Source of the DNA: Phycisphaerales bacterium
Lineage (GTDB): Bacteria > Planctomycetota > Phycisphaerae > Sedimentisphaerales > Anaerobacaceae
NCBI GenBank assembly: GCA_030602885.1
Contig: JAUVYV010000012.1
Location: forward strand, 20,346 to 84,345
Length of the DNA stretch: 64,000 nt
Direction of reading: 5' to 3'
Numbering within the stretch: the first letter of the stretch is position 1; every line of letters starts with the position of its first letter. The notes below the pieces were generated by a model, which was not told the DNA's origin, ran no database searches, and was given only the letters and a program-made list of their open reading frames with translations. Shown piece by piece: positions 24,468-34,700 of the stretch. Both the position numbers and the translations under genes were made by a program.

Positions 24468-27467
24468 TTACTCAGACCACATCCAGTCCAGCATCAGCTT
24501 TAGAAGATCATCCGAGTCAACCGTACGGTCGCCGTTCAGGTCCGTAACACCGCTGCCGCCCCATTCGGATGCAAGCTGAGCGTAGTCGGCGAAGTTGACT
24601 ATCCCATCGTCATTGTAGTCGCACGTCAGATCGCCGACGATCTGCCTGACCGCCTGAAGCTTGAAGTTGCGGTCCGGATATTTCACGTCGTCGGTCGCGC
24701 CCCAGAAACCGTACCGGTGAGCTGCACCGCTGAGTGTGAAATGGTTGGCCATTGCTGCGCCCAGCCCGAACCAGGTCTCGTCGTAGTTGTACTTGAGAAC
24801 CTCGTACGCTCGCGGTACACGATGCATCGTGATCTGGTTGTTCAGGTTCGTAAGATTGCTGCAGCAGGGCGTGTGGAAACCCGCCTCGTATGTGCAGGCT
24901 CCGCCGGGAAGCTGCCATGAATTAGCCACGTTGATCCACTCCTGGCGAAGAGCCATATCATCCGTCAGGTTGTCCACGCAGGCATCGAGCAACTCATCAA
25001 CCGTGCCTGTGGAAATCACGGGACTGGCCGTGAAGTAAGGAGCCGTTGCTATCGTGTAAATGTAGTTCTTCGGAGGTCCGAACGTATCGTCGATGTAATT
25101 GAGCGACTCGACCAAATTATTCGGGTAACACCCCATCAGGCAGACGTGATGGCCTGCCAGTATGACTTTGACGCGATTGTGCAGCGAGCCGGCGCCAAGG
25201 ACAGTTTCGAATATCTGGGCCATCTCAGTTACACGTCTGCCATAGTTTTCATATCCGGTAAGACCTCTGGCAGCCGCATCGTCCTGGTTCCATACACCAA
25301 CCTCTGAGTCGCCTGTGTTCCAGACCTCGTTACTGAGTTCAAGAAAGAAATCCATGTTCGGATCGAGGTTGTTATCCAGGTATGCCGCGAGTTGGTACAG
25401 GTAATCATCTGTTGAGGATATCGGCACCGATACCCACGGGCTCACTCCTGTCTCATTCGAGAACTGAATTACGTACTCCCACGGCATTGACTCCAGCTTG
25501 CCATCGCTTACGCCCGTCCATGCCGCAGGGCATTCGTCCGCTCTCTTTCGCTCGGACCATTCCTGAACATCCGGATAAGGATGGGCTGACCATGTCGCGT
25601 CTCGCCAGCACCTGAACTTGACGCTGTTGAATGTCTTAAGAAAATCGTCTGTGAACGTCTGCGTCGTATCCCATGCGTAGCCGGGCTTCATTATCTTCAG
25701 ATTCGTTATACCGGAATTGGTCGGGCTCGCGGCCGTTCTCCTGGTGTTGCTGAATTGGAGGTTCATCATTTGTCCCGCGGCCGGCGTCGGAAGCACGAGA
25801 TCGAACGTCGTGGTATTCGTCCCGGAATTGTACTGAACATTCTGGATGGTCCCAACGCCCCACGTCCGTGAGATACTTGCCTGGCCCGTGAAAGAACACT
25901 TGTACGTACCGCTGTAATCAGGCCGGTATGCTTCCGGATCGTCGATCCCCTCTGCCCATTCGGCAACCAGCCGGAGGTCCTGGAAGATCGTGAAGTCAAC
26001 CTGAGGCCAGCCATTGGCATCCAGATTGGTAGTGTTGTAGTTGGTTATTTCCTTGGCCCAGTCAACGAAATATGGCTTGGCGACAACACCCACCTGACCC
26101 GGATAAGTTGGTGTCTGATTGGTAGTCATGAAGGTGCAGATGTTACCTTGTTGTGCTCCGGTTACATTATGTTCGTCGATCCGCCAATAGTACCTGGTAC
26201 CCTTTTGCATTCTGCCTGGATCATAAGTCTCCTGATTCTGGTTACCAATAAATGGCGGCGGCGATACCGTCCCGAAGTAAACATCGTGACTCGTCGCACC
26301 GTAGCCCGCCGACCAGCTCAATATCTTCTCAATGCTCACCTGCTTCTCCCCGTCACCCGGGCTCGGATAAAACACGACCCCCGAGCTGGCAGTGAAGCTC
26401 CACACCTCACCCTTCCACATACCGTCAGGATGCACTGAATTCACCTCATCAATGCGCCAAAAGTACGTAGCATCAAGCCCAAGGCCACTCAGCTCATAGC
26501 TCGCACCACTCTGCCTGTCTTTATAAACGTCGTTGGGATCCGGGTCGGTGCTGCTTAGCTCGTTGACCTCATCGAAGTTCGTTCCGAAATACACATCATG
26601 CCCCAGTGTCTCCGCCGCGTGTGCGCCCGCCTTCCAGCTAAGGCTCACATCCACACTGCTGTCGTAGAGCTCCCCGACCAGCAACCCGTCCTCGGGTGAC
26701 GGATTCGCTGCGGTGTACCCCGCAGTCGTAGAGCTCCACACGTCACCGGTCACTGTCCCCGAAGCATTGTTCACCTCGTCGATCCGCCAGTAGTAGCTCG
26801 TCTCCATATCGAGCCCACCCGGCGAGTATTCATTGGCATCCTGCCTGCCCACATACACCCCAAGCGGTGTACCCGGACTCGCATTGGTCACGTCGCTCTG
26901 GTTCGTGCCGAAATACACATCGTGTCCCCCGTTCGGACTGTAGGCGACTTCTGTCCCCGGCGTCCACGTAACAGTCACATCCAGAGCCACCGCCGTCTCA
27001 CCGTCGGCAGGCCTCGGATTCGCAGCCTTTGGACCGATCGTTCTGAACGTCCACATCTCCCCTGCCCACGGACTGTCCAGATGAGCTTCATTGACCTCGA
27101 CAACCTTCCAGTAGTACACCGTGTCCACATCCAGCGCCGTACCTGTCCCAAGAACCGGGTCCGCCGACGACCACGAATCTGTATCCGCACGGAAGTGACC
27201 GAACTGCGTCCCAAGCGGATAATTCAGGACTCCGTCGCTCACCCATGACTGATTCGTGTGGAAGAATACGTGGTGCCCGTTTCCGTGCTGCCCTGCTGCA
27301 TACTCAGCCACAAACCTACCCGGCGTCCAGCTAAGCACCGGAGTGATTGCGACTCCTGTAGCTTCGTTTTTTGGGCGTGGATTTGTAGCCACCCCTTGTG
27401 CAAAAGCACCACAGCCCAAAAGAAAGACCAGGACAATACTTGATGGAGATACGAATCTGCTTTTCAT
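24468..27467 (-). CDS. Large secreted protein: tandem Fn3-like domains, GH-like TIM-barrel-type domain, dockerin-like C-terminus
   Basis: Signal peptide MKSRFVSPSSIVLVFLLGCGAFAQG; repeated HDVYFGT...YYWRIDEVN units; LELSNEVWN and CTYEAGF motifs; DYNDDGIVNFADYAQLASEW...DLNGDRTVDSDDLLKLMLDW. Confidence 0.85.
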   Translation of the reverse strand: MKSRFVSPSSIVLVFLLGCGAFAQGVATNPRPKNEATGVAITPVLSWTPGRFVAEYAAGQHGNGHHVFFHTNQSWVSDGVLNYPLGTQFGHFRADTDSWSSADPVLGTGTALDVDTVYYWKVVEVNEAHLDSPWAGEMWTFRTIGPKAANPRPADGETAVALDVTVTWTPGTEVAYSPNGGHDVYFGTNQSDVTNASPGTPLGVYVGRQDANEYSPGGLDMETSYYWRIDEVNNASGTVTGDVWSSTTAGYTAANPSPEDGLLVGELYDSSVDVSLSWKAGAHAAETLGHDVYFGTNFDEVNELSSTDPDPNDVYKDRQSGASYELSGLGLDATYFWRIDEVNSVHPDGMWKGEVWSFTASSGVVFYPSPGDGEKQVSIEKILSWSAGYGATSHDVYFGTVSPPPFIGNQNQETYDPGRMQKGTRYYWRIDEHNVTGAQQGNICTFMTTNQTPTYPGQVGVVAKPYFVDWAKEITNYNTTNLDANGWPQVDFTIFQDLRLVAEWAEGIDDPEAYRPDYSGTYKCSFTGQASISRTWGVGTIQNVQYNSGTNTTTFDLVLPTPAAGQMMNLQFSNTRRTAASPTNSGITNLKIMKPGYAWDTTQTFTDDFLKTFNSVKFRCWRDATWSAHPYPDVQEWSERKRADECPAAWTGVSDGKLESMPWEYVIQFSNETGVSPWVSVPISSTDDYLYQLAAYLDNNLDPNMDFFLELSNEVWNTGDSEVGVWNQDDAAARGLTGYENYGRRVTEMAQIFETVLGAGSLHNRVKVILAGHHVCLMGCYPNNLVESLNYIDDTFGPPKNYIYTIATAPYFTASPVISTGTVDELLDACVDNLTDDMALRQEWINVANSWQLPGGACTYEAGFHTPCCSNLTNLNNQITMHRVPRAYEVLKYNYDETWFGLGAAMANHFTLSGAAHRYGFWGATDDVKYPDRNFKLQAVRQIVGDLTCDYNDDGIVNFADYAQLASEWGGSGVTDLNGDRTVDSDDLLKLMLDWMWSE

Positions 27468-27895
27468 CGCATTCCTCCTAATATATACAAATCGTATTTC
27501 TGTTTTACGTCCACTTGCCTTGAGTTGCATCCCCCCCAAGGGGCTGCAGGCAGACAAAAGCATTATACCATTCCAAATGAGTTGATTCAACCTCTTGAGA
27601 AACAAAAGTAGCTCAATCACTGTTTTTGAGGAACCAAGGCACTTGATTTCTCGTGATTATCCCTCCTTTGCGTTTCGGGAAGTATGATTTCCCGCTTCGT
27701 CAGATCCCGGCGCGCCGGGATTTCCACTGCGTTCCAACATCATCTCATCGGCGACAACGGATTTCGGGGACCCTCCGTTTGTAGTGTCTGCGAAGCTCAC
27801 CTCGAGGGCAGGCGGGGTTAAATATTTCGCTTAGTTTTTTAAGTGGCTTAAGTGAGTTGGTTCAGTTATAGTTGCATCGGTTTGAAGGAGAGTCT

Positions 27896-28360
27896 ATGAA
27901 AAACGAAGAAGGAAAAGCTTGCGAACGTGAAAAAGACGAGGCCTCTATCGTGCTTCTGAGGCAGCTAAAACAGAAGCTTTTAGGAAGGAATATTTCAACT
28001 GCCCGGGTGGCGGCGTTCAATTTGTCGTGGATGCAGGAAGATGGTCTGGCTATCCTTACGGAGGTATTGACCGGTAACTTCTCAAGGACAGCGAAAAAGG
28101 CGGCGGCATACGGACTGAGGAGTATGAACGGCAGGATGCGGAAGATGGCTATGGAAGTTCTTGAGCAGGGGCTGAATCATCGTGACCGTACGACCAAAGC
28201 GGCGTGTGTCAAAGGGCTGTTTCTGATGAAAGGCGGCAGTGTGAAAAAGGCAGTCTCCGGCGGCAACCGCAGAACAGGCAATACAAGGATACAGGAAGTT
28301 CGGAATAAACGCAGAATAAGGACAGAGTCCAGAGGGGTAAGGGGGCCTAACAGCAGGTAG
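27896..28360 (+). CDS. HEAT-repeat-like hypothetical protein
   Basis: Repeated helical units (ARVAAFNLSWMQEDGLAILTEVL, KKAAAYGLRSMNGRMRKMAMEVL, TKAACVKGLFLM). Confidence 0.5.
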   Translation: MKNEEGKACEREKDEASIVLLRQLKQKLLGRNISTARVAAFNLSWMQEDGLAILTEVLTGNFSRTAKKAAAYGLRSMNGRMRKMAMEVLEQGLNHRDRTTKAACVKGLFLMKGGSVKKAVSGGNRRTGNTRIQEVRNKRRIRTESRGVRGPNSR

Positions 28361-28521
28361 TTGTTGTTCGGGAACCCCTGAGACGAAAGCACTTTCAAGG
28401 CACAACACGATATGCCTTCAGTTCAAATCAATTTGCTTGGCATCGCGCAGGTATATGATAATATAGTGCGGCTTGGGCGCGATGCGATAACCGGTGACAG
28501 GATTTATCAGAGGGGCTTATA

Positions 28522-29403
28522 ATGCACCTTGAAACACTCAGGATGTTTTGTGACTTATTTGATTTGCAGAGCTTCTCGAAGGCCGCCGATAAGAACTTTA
28601 TGAGCCAGTCGGCAGTTTCACAACGGCTCGCCCAGTTGGAGACGGCATACAAATGCCAGTTGCTCGAGAGGCAAAAGAGGCCCCTGGAGCTTACTGCGGC
28701 AGGAGAGCTGTTCTATAAGGCGGCGACGGAAATTATTCACAGGCACGAGCAGTTGCGAAGCGAGCTGAACCAACTCAAGAGCGCATCCAGCGGCAGGATT
28801 AACGTAGGCGCAATTTACAGCATCGGTATGCACTCGCTGCCTGTGTACGTCAAGAAGTTTATGGTGACGTGTCCGACGATCAATGTGCATATAGAGTACC
28901 TGGGCGCCGAGCATATCTATGAGCTGGTTCTCTCGGGGGATATCCATATCGGTCTTGTGGCTGTGCCGAAGAGGGACAAGCGGCTCGACGTATATGAGTT
29001 CGAGGACGAACCGCTGGTTCTCGTGTGCAGCCCGAAGCATCCACTTGCTTCTGAATCGGAGATTGATATTCATAAGCTTCAGTATGAGCGGTTTATCGGC
29101 TTTGAGAACAATGTACCCACTCGGATGTGGATAGACAGTATTCTGCAGCGATACAATATTGTTATCCGGCCTGCGATGGAGTTTGACAACATCGAGACCG
29201 TTAAACGGGCAGTCGAGCTTAATTCCGGTGTGAGCATACTGCCTCGGACGGCGATAGTTCAGGAGCTGGCCAGCAAAACGATAAAGGCGCTTGAGTTCAC
29301 GAATGAAAGGTTTTTCAGGCCGACCGGCATTATAGTGAGGAAAGACAGAGTCCTGAGCCGAGAGGCGCGATACTTCATTGAGCTGCTGCGCAAGAAAAGC
29401 TGA
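28522..29403 (+). CDS. LysR-family transcriptional regulator
   Basis: MHLETLRMFCDLFDLQSFSKAADKNFMSQSAVSQRLAQLE HTH and substrate-binding domain. Confidence 0.93.
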   Translation: MHLETLRMFCDLFDLQSFSKAADKNFMSQSAVSQRLAQLETAYKCQLLERQKRPLELTAAGELFYKAATEIIHRHEQLRSELNQLKSASSGRINVGAIYSIGMHSLPVYVKKFMVTCPTINVHIEYLGAEHIYELVLSGDIHIGLVAVPKRDKRLDVYEFEDEPLVLVCSPKHPLASESEIDIHKLQYERFIGFENNVPTRMWIDSILQRYNIVIRPAMEFDNIETVKRAVELNSGVSILPRTAIVQELASKTIKALEFTNERFFRPTGIIVRKDRVLSREARYFIELLRKKS

Positions 29404-29609
29404 CGCAGTTCTTTAAGCCGGGCGTATCTTCAGACTGCAATAAGGCTTGGCGCGGCCTTCGGCCACAACCAAATTAAAAAGTTAAAATGCAAAATGCAAA
29501 ACTTCGGAATCCCGGCAAGCCAGGATAACTCTTTATTATTTCAGTAATTACAGCAACAGTACTTAAAAAACACGCATGAAAAACAAGAAGTTGACGGATT
29601 GTAGTACGT

Positions 29610-30200
29610 ATGCCAATCAAAGCAGTGATATTTGATCTTGACGGGACGATAACGCGGCCTTACTTCGATTTCGACGCGATTCGCGAAGAGATGCACTTAG
29701 CTCGGGATGCGGGGCCGGTGCTCGAGCTGATGGAGAAAATGACGCCGCAAGAGCGCCGCTGCGCCGAAAAGATACTGCAATTGCACGAAGAAAGGGCGGT
29801 GACCGAATCAACACTTAACCCCGGCGCCAGAGAGACGCTCGAGACGCTGCGTCGGGGCGGTATCCGCATAGGCATCCTCACGCGAAACAGGCGCAGTAAC
29901 GCCCTGGCCGTCGGCAAAAAGCACGGCCTGAAATTCGACGCCGTCGTCGGCAGGGAAGAAGGACCCGCGAAACCCGATGCCTTCGGCGTGCTGTGGCTGT
30001 GTCGGCAGTTCGATGTCCAGCCGGAGGAGGTGCTGGTCGTGGGCGATTACCTCTTTGACCTGCTCTGCGCAAGGGCCGCCGGAGCCGTCGCCGTGCTGTT
30101 GGCCAATCATCACAGGGCGAGTGAATTTGCAGAACACGCCGACTTTGTTATTGAAAACATCAGCGAGATACCTCACATTGTTCAAGGAAACAGGGATTGA
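29610..30200 (+). CDS. HAD-superfamily hydrolase
   Basis: VIFDLDGTITRPYFDF, GILTRN, VGDYLFDLLCARAAG. Confidence 0.9.
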   Translation: MPIKAVIFDLDGTITRPYFDFDAIREEMHLARDAGPVLELMEKMTPQERRCAEKILQLHEERAVTESTLNPGARETLETLRRGGIRIGILTRNRRSNALAVGKKHGLKFDAVVGREEGPAKPDAFGVLWLCRQFDVQPEEVLVVGDYLFDLLCARAAGAVAVLLANHHRASEFAEHADFVIENISEIPHIVQGNRD

Positions 30201-30203
30201 TAT

Positions 30204-31010
30204 ATGAAGTATCGGTTGACGAACAAAGGCGGCAGGTTCACATTCCTTCTGGTCGTTGCTGCGACAGTGAGGTTCTGTTCGGCTGGATGCTGCTCTGTCC
30301 CACAACCGTGCAAGCCGAAAGGCGCCGACAGCAACTCGGTCGATTCGATTCTTCTGCGCCTAAAGCAGAAGACCTGCGAGCTAAAATCCTACCGGTGCGA
30401 TATCGAATACCTTTTCAGCCAGCCGCTGCTCGAATCGCAGACATTCAAGACCGGTTCGCTGTACTATTCAAAGGCGGACGCGAGGTCGAAGCTGAGGATA
30501 AACTTCGAGACACTCAAGCAGGACGACGAGGCCGAACGCGAGCATAAGGAGCACTACATCTTCGACGGGCAGTGGCTGACGCAAATCGATTACCAAATCA
30601 GGAATGTTAAGCGTCGGCAGTTGGCTGAGCCGAACGAGCCGGTCGATGCCTTCGAATTGGCCAAGAGAAATTTTCCGATTCTCGGGTTCAGTAATACCGA
30701 AGAGCTGAAAAAAGAGTTTGAGATATCGCTTGCCGAGGATAATAAGACCAACAGCGGGGGGTACATCAAACTCCATCTGAAGGTAAAACCAGAGTCAAGC
30801 TATAAGGACGACTATACGAGCATCGAGTTCTGGGTGGACAAAGCCGTCGACCTGCCGGGAAAGATAGTGGCCGTCTCCACCGAAGAGGACATCTACGAAA
30901 TCAAACTGCTCGATGCCAAAGTCAATCAGCCGATAGACCCAAACGTCTTTGAATTCGAGATTCCCGACGGCTTCGGCGAACCCGAGATAATACCGCTGAA
31001 AAGGGATTGA
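30204..31010 (+). CDS. Lipoprotein-like hypothetical (DUF1571/LolA-like)
   Basis: Signal-like N-terminus with Cys; LLRLKQKTCELKSYRCDIEYLFSQPLLESQTFKTGSLYYSKADARSKLRINFETLKQ. Confidence 0.6.
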   Translation: MKYRLTNKGGRFTFLLVVAATVRFCSAGCCSVPQPCKPKGADSNSVDSILLRLKQKTCELKSYRCDIEYLFSQPLLESQTFKTGSLYYSKADARSKLRINFETLKQDDEAEREHKEHYIFDGQWLTQIDYQIRNVKRRQLAEPNEPVDAFELAKRNFPILGFSNTEELKKEFEISLAEDNKTNSGGYIKLHLKVKPESSYKDDYTSIEFWVDKAVDLPGKIVAVSTEEDIYEIKLLDAKVNQPIDPNVFEFEIPDGFGEPEIIPLKRD

Positions 31011-31185
31011 ATCAGGTCCGATTGGCACCGGTTTCAAGTGATTAATTCTCTCAAGGTTCTCATGGAAAGCCGAACCTGATTATCCACAAAACCAGTTGAC
31101 TTTTCCGCTGAGGCGGGGTACCTTTTATAACTGTGAGTAAATCCGGCGAGGAACAAGCCAGTAATACGGTGATGGTGGTTTTGTA

Positions 31186-31680
31186 GTGTCTGGAGAGTTG
31201 CCTATGAGATGTCCGCTTCTTCAATCAAAGTTATTGCTTTTTCATGTGCTAATACCGATTACATTCGGGGGTATTATTTATCTCTTGTTTAGAGATAAAT
31301 CCTTGATGATGTTCCGTTGGGCCAACGCGATTGGCGTGAATGGTTTTATTGACTGTGCCCGCATATGTTTCGCTTCAGTCTCAACGAATTATTGCAAATG
31401 GCTTTTCTTTTCGTTGCCCGATGGACTGTGGGTGTATTCATTTACATCATTCATGCTTATTGTTTGGGGATTGAAGTTTTCAAAGCATAGTATATTCTGG
31501 ATATCTATCGGCCCATTACTCGCTCTGTGCGGTGAAATGGGGCAGGCATTGGGAGTGGTTAGAGGTACATTTGATCCGACAGACTTCCTACTCTGTTTGA
31601 TTGGCTCAATCCTACCGGTAGTAATCCTGTTTCCAGCAAATCAAGAGAAGTTCTATTCAAATAAAGGAGCTTTTTCATGA
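31186..31680 (+). CDS. Integral membrane hypothetical protein (VanZ-like?)
   Basis: Several hydrophobic segments; ALCGEMGQALGVVRGTFDPTDFLLCLIGSILPVVIL. Confidence 0.5.
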   Translation: MSGELPMRCPLLQSKLLLFHVLIPITFGGIIYLLFRDKSLMMFRWANAIGVNGFIDCARICFASVSTNYCKWLFFSLPDGLWVYSFTSFMLIVWGLKFSKHSIFWISIGPLLALCGEMGQALGVVRGTFDPTDFLLCLIGSILPVVILFPANQEKFYSNKGAFS

Positions 31681-32318
31681 GTATAAAAAATAAGTCTCGA
31701 CATGCCATGTCATTGCTCGGCTTACTTCTATTCATAATCCTTGCAGTTGGTAGTGTTGATGATGGTAGCGGTACGTCAAATACCGCAACAAAACAGAAAC
31801 CCAAACGAGAAGCAGAGGCAACTCCGGCTACTGAGAAAATATCAAGTCGACCACAAATAACTGTGGAACTGTCAAACCTTGTAATCGAAATTGATTCTGA
31901 TTTCGGGATAAAGACACAGCTTTTCGACGTGACTCTCAGGAACCTATCATCAAAAGAGATAACAGTATATGTCGTTATATATGCTAAGAATGATAGGTTT
32001 TCACCACCAAGGCGCAGTGCTTGGCCCCTTGCTGGCTTTCTGTTTCATCAGGCAGGAACAGGCCGCGGGAATTTGTCGTATCATGATATTATGAGGAATT
32101 GGAATTCACGACCTGGTAATTCTAAAGGCTACAAAGTAACAATAGCGGCGAATAAGAACGAAACATTAGAAGGCGCATTGCCGATAAATAAGACTTGTCA
32201 ACTGGAAGCATGGCGAGGAAAACCGATCGACTCAAGGGCCAATTATGAAGAATGGAATATCTGGGTATTTTCTGAAAGAGGTAAATTACTCTTCAAGAAG
32301 ACCTATGAGGTAAAATAA
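31677..32318 (+). CDS. Membrane-anchored hypothetical protein
   Basis: ATGA overlap with upstream ORF; N-terminal hydrophobic segment. Confidence 0.5.
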   Translation: MSIKNKSRHAMSLLGLLLFIILAVGSVDDGSGTSNTATKQKPKREAEATPATEKISSRPQITVELSNLVIEIDSDFGIKTQLFDVTLRNLSSKEITVYVVIYAKNDRFSPPRRSAWPLAGFLFHQAGTGRGNLSYHDIMRNWNSRPGNSKGYKVTIAANKNETLEGALPINKTCQLEAWRGKPIDSRANYEEWNIWVFSERGKLLFKKTYEVK

Positions 32319-32449
32319 CTATTCGTTACAGCCAAATCATCGCCAAGCTTAAAGCATACTCCAGTGAGTTGAAATCCTGCCGAAAAAGGTGCTTTATAAG
32401 CACATAAATAGCGTCGTCTTACAGGCAGGCGAAATATATTGAATTATGA

Positions 32450-32833
32450 TTATTCTAATTTTAATGGCTGATCTTTTCGGCCATAGTCATCCTCGTGACG
32501 AACCTGATCTTCGGCTTTCCACTCGCCAATACTTATTACAAGAATTCTGCCCGGCTTTTGCTCTGTCCAGAAGCGATGTTTAACGCCAGGTCTTATAAGT
32601 ATCTGGTCGTCGGTATGTGGGTGGTGAATTTTTTCATTGACTTCAATGTAACAATTATCGTCAAGAAAATGAAACAGTTCCGAGCGGACCTGATGAGAAT
32701 GCAGGCTTGCCCGTTGGGCTGGCTTGACCGTTGTCAGATCGACAGAGCAGCACTGGTTTCGTACGAGCATTTGTACAATACCCCAAGGCCGAACCGATCT
32801 GATGGTTTTGGATTCTTCGTTCATCTTATCCAT
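32450..32833 (-). CDS. Cupin-domain protein (mannose-6-phosphate isomerase type II C-terminal-like)
   Basis: RPWGIVQML, LHSHQVRSELFHFLDDNCYIEVNEKIHH, ILIRPGVKHRFW. Confidence 0.75.
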   Translation of the reverse strand: MDKMNEESKTIRSVRPWGIVQMLVRNQCCSVDLTTVKPAQRASLHSHQVRSELFHFLDDNCYIEVNEKIHHPHTDDQILIRPGVKHRFWTEQKPGRILVISIGEWKAEDQVRHEDDYGRKDQPLKLE

Positions 32834-32975
32834 GTATAAATACTAACTGACATCTCCCATTTAAACTGTTAAAAAGCATACTTTTCTCCGTACGACACCA
32901 ATAATCTTACCAAATTCACCTTGAACAATCAACAATACGATTGCCCGCTTCATAGTCCGTGCAGTCCGGAAAGTA

Positions 32976-33887
32976 TCACTCTATACGGCTGTTCCACCGC
33001 GCCTTGTAAAGCCGCCTATCCTGAAAACGAAGCGTCTCGGCAGGATTCAAAAAGCGAATATTGTAAGCCCACCAGCTTTCCTCCGCCTGTATATAGACCG
33101 TCTGCTTCGTAACCAGATGCACCATCACGCTCTTGACGTTCTCTCTGCCCGCCAGCTCCGGATGCCCTCTGAATGTCCCCTTATCCCTGTCGAAAAGCCA
33201 CACGCTCCCGCCCGTCGTCAGAACAAGGTCGTCACCGTCCGGCACGGCCTGCAGATCATGCCCACCTGGATCCGGCAGCTTGAATGTCTGCTTCTTTTCA
33301 AGCGAAGGCTCTTGGGTCTCCCACCCGACCAGCCCATATACCCTCAACTCATCGTAGCCAAGCGCCCACAGTAACTGCCGATCGCCATCCCATACGACCC
33401 CGTGCCCCGAAAAAAGCTCGTCGCGCCACAACGGCCTCATCAGTGTCGATTTGTCGTAAAGCTCCAACGCATTGCCTCGCTCACCCGTGGACAATGCCAC
33501 GATGATCCGCCCGCCCGGAAGAAACTCCGCAGAATGTGCATTCACGCACCGTGCCCAGAATACCGCCTGGCCTGTCTCGCGCTCAACGAGCGCCACAGCT
33601 CCGCCCGACGATGTGACCAATACCCATTTCCCATCACCAGAGCCCTTGCAGTCGTCCGTCGAATCGAACCTGCCCTTCAGTGCGACCGGCAAAGCCTCGT
33701 CCCCATCCGCCGTCCAGCTCCACACCTTGCGATATCCCGCTTCAAGACCCGCATCAAGTTCCAGTATCGCAACCTCCCGCCCGCCGCAAATGATAAGCTC
33801 ATCATGTACCGCCCCGCACCCACACATGGTCAGCAAAACACCGAAACACCCAAATATCGTCAGGAACTCTCGCCATCTATTCGCCAT
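32976..33887 (-). CDS. Secreted DUF6528-like beta-propeller protein
   Basis: Lipobox-like N-terminus LLTMCGCGAV; LIICGGREVAILELDAG, WVLVTSSGGAVALVERETGQAVFWA. Confidence 0.65.
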   Translation of the reverse strand: MANRWREFLTIFGCFGVLLTMCGCGAVHDELIICGGREVAILELDAGLEAGYRKVWSWTADGDEALPVALKGRFDSTDDCKGSGDGKWVLVTSSGGAVALVERETGQAVFWARCVNAHSAEFLPGGRIIVALSTGERGNALELYDKSTLMRPLWRDELFSGHGVVWDGDRQLLWALGYDELRVYGLVGWETQEPSLEKKQTFKLPDPGGHDLQAVPDGDDLVLTTGGSVWLFDRDKGTFRGHPELAGRENVKSVMVHLVTKQTVYIQAEESWWAYNIRFLNPAETLRFQDRRLYKARWNSRIE

Positions 33888-33999
33888 CTCTATGCCTCCT
33901 GCCTCTGCACATAACGAACCTGTTTTCGAATAGACTCCTCATCAAAACAGTAAAACCGGCTTGAACAGCATCGAGAGGTTCTATTCTAACAAATTTTAT

Positions 34000-34074
34000 T
34001 TCCCCCGCACTACGCTAAGTGCGGGGTCTGCGCTAGTGCTACGACTTTGCACAACTTCATCCGGGAAATCCGGG
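34000..34074. repeat. Dispersed repeat copy 2
   Basis: TTCCCCCGCACTACGCTAAGTGCGGGGTCTGCGCTAGTGCTACGACTTTGCACAACTTCATCCGGGAAATCCGG; pairs with 23741-23816. Confidence 0.92.
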
Positions 34075-34700
34075 GTCATATTCTATTTGGCCAACATACT
34101 CAAACTGACCATTGGCCAGTTTGAGAGTGCAAAAATCAAAGCTAAAAATGCAAAATTGTGGAATCCGCCTGCGGCGGATGGTCGATTTCATTGAATTTCT
34201 TGTGATACAGAACATCTTGTCGAATGAAAAGCAGCGTTGATTTTCAGTCATAAAACGGTCAGTTTGAGTAATATACAACGCTTTTTGTTAGGAATTTAGT
34301 TTGGCGGGAATGGAATGTCAACATTTTTGTATGCCTGGCCCGTGAGATGATTTACCTATGCTAACCGGGGGGTTGGCCCGGCCTACGCTAAAGCTTCGGC
34401 GGTCTGGCCCTGCGGTGCTGAGAAATATGGCGGGGCAAGGGCCATCGCCCCTGGATTTCTGTAATTTTTGCAGGTTTGCCTGCGGGTGTCGGTATTTTTG
34501 TGGGGGGACTGTCTGATAAAAAGTGGGAATCGGGCGTGACAGTATGGCTTGGCCTGCTTGTGTGACAGGGAATGCGGGGGCGGGGTATCTCAATGAGTGA
34601 GCGGGGGTATGAATTACCGTTTGGAGGAAGTATTTCTTATACTTTAATTGTGGAGCGTGGAGTGTGAAAGATGATGTAGATTGGTTCAGCGGGTAAGGAA

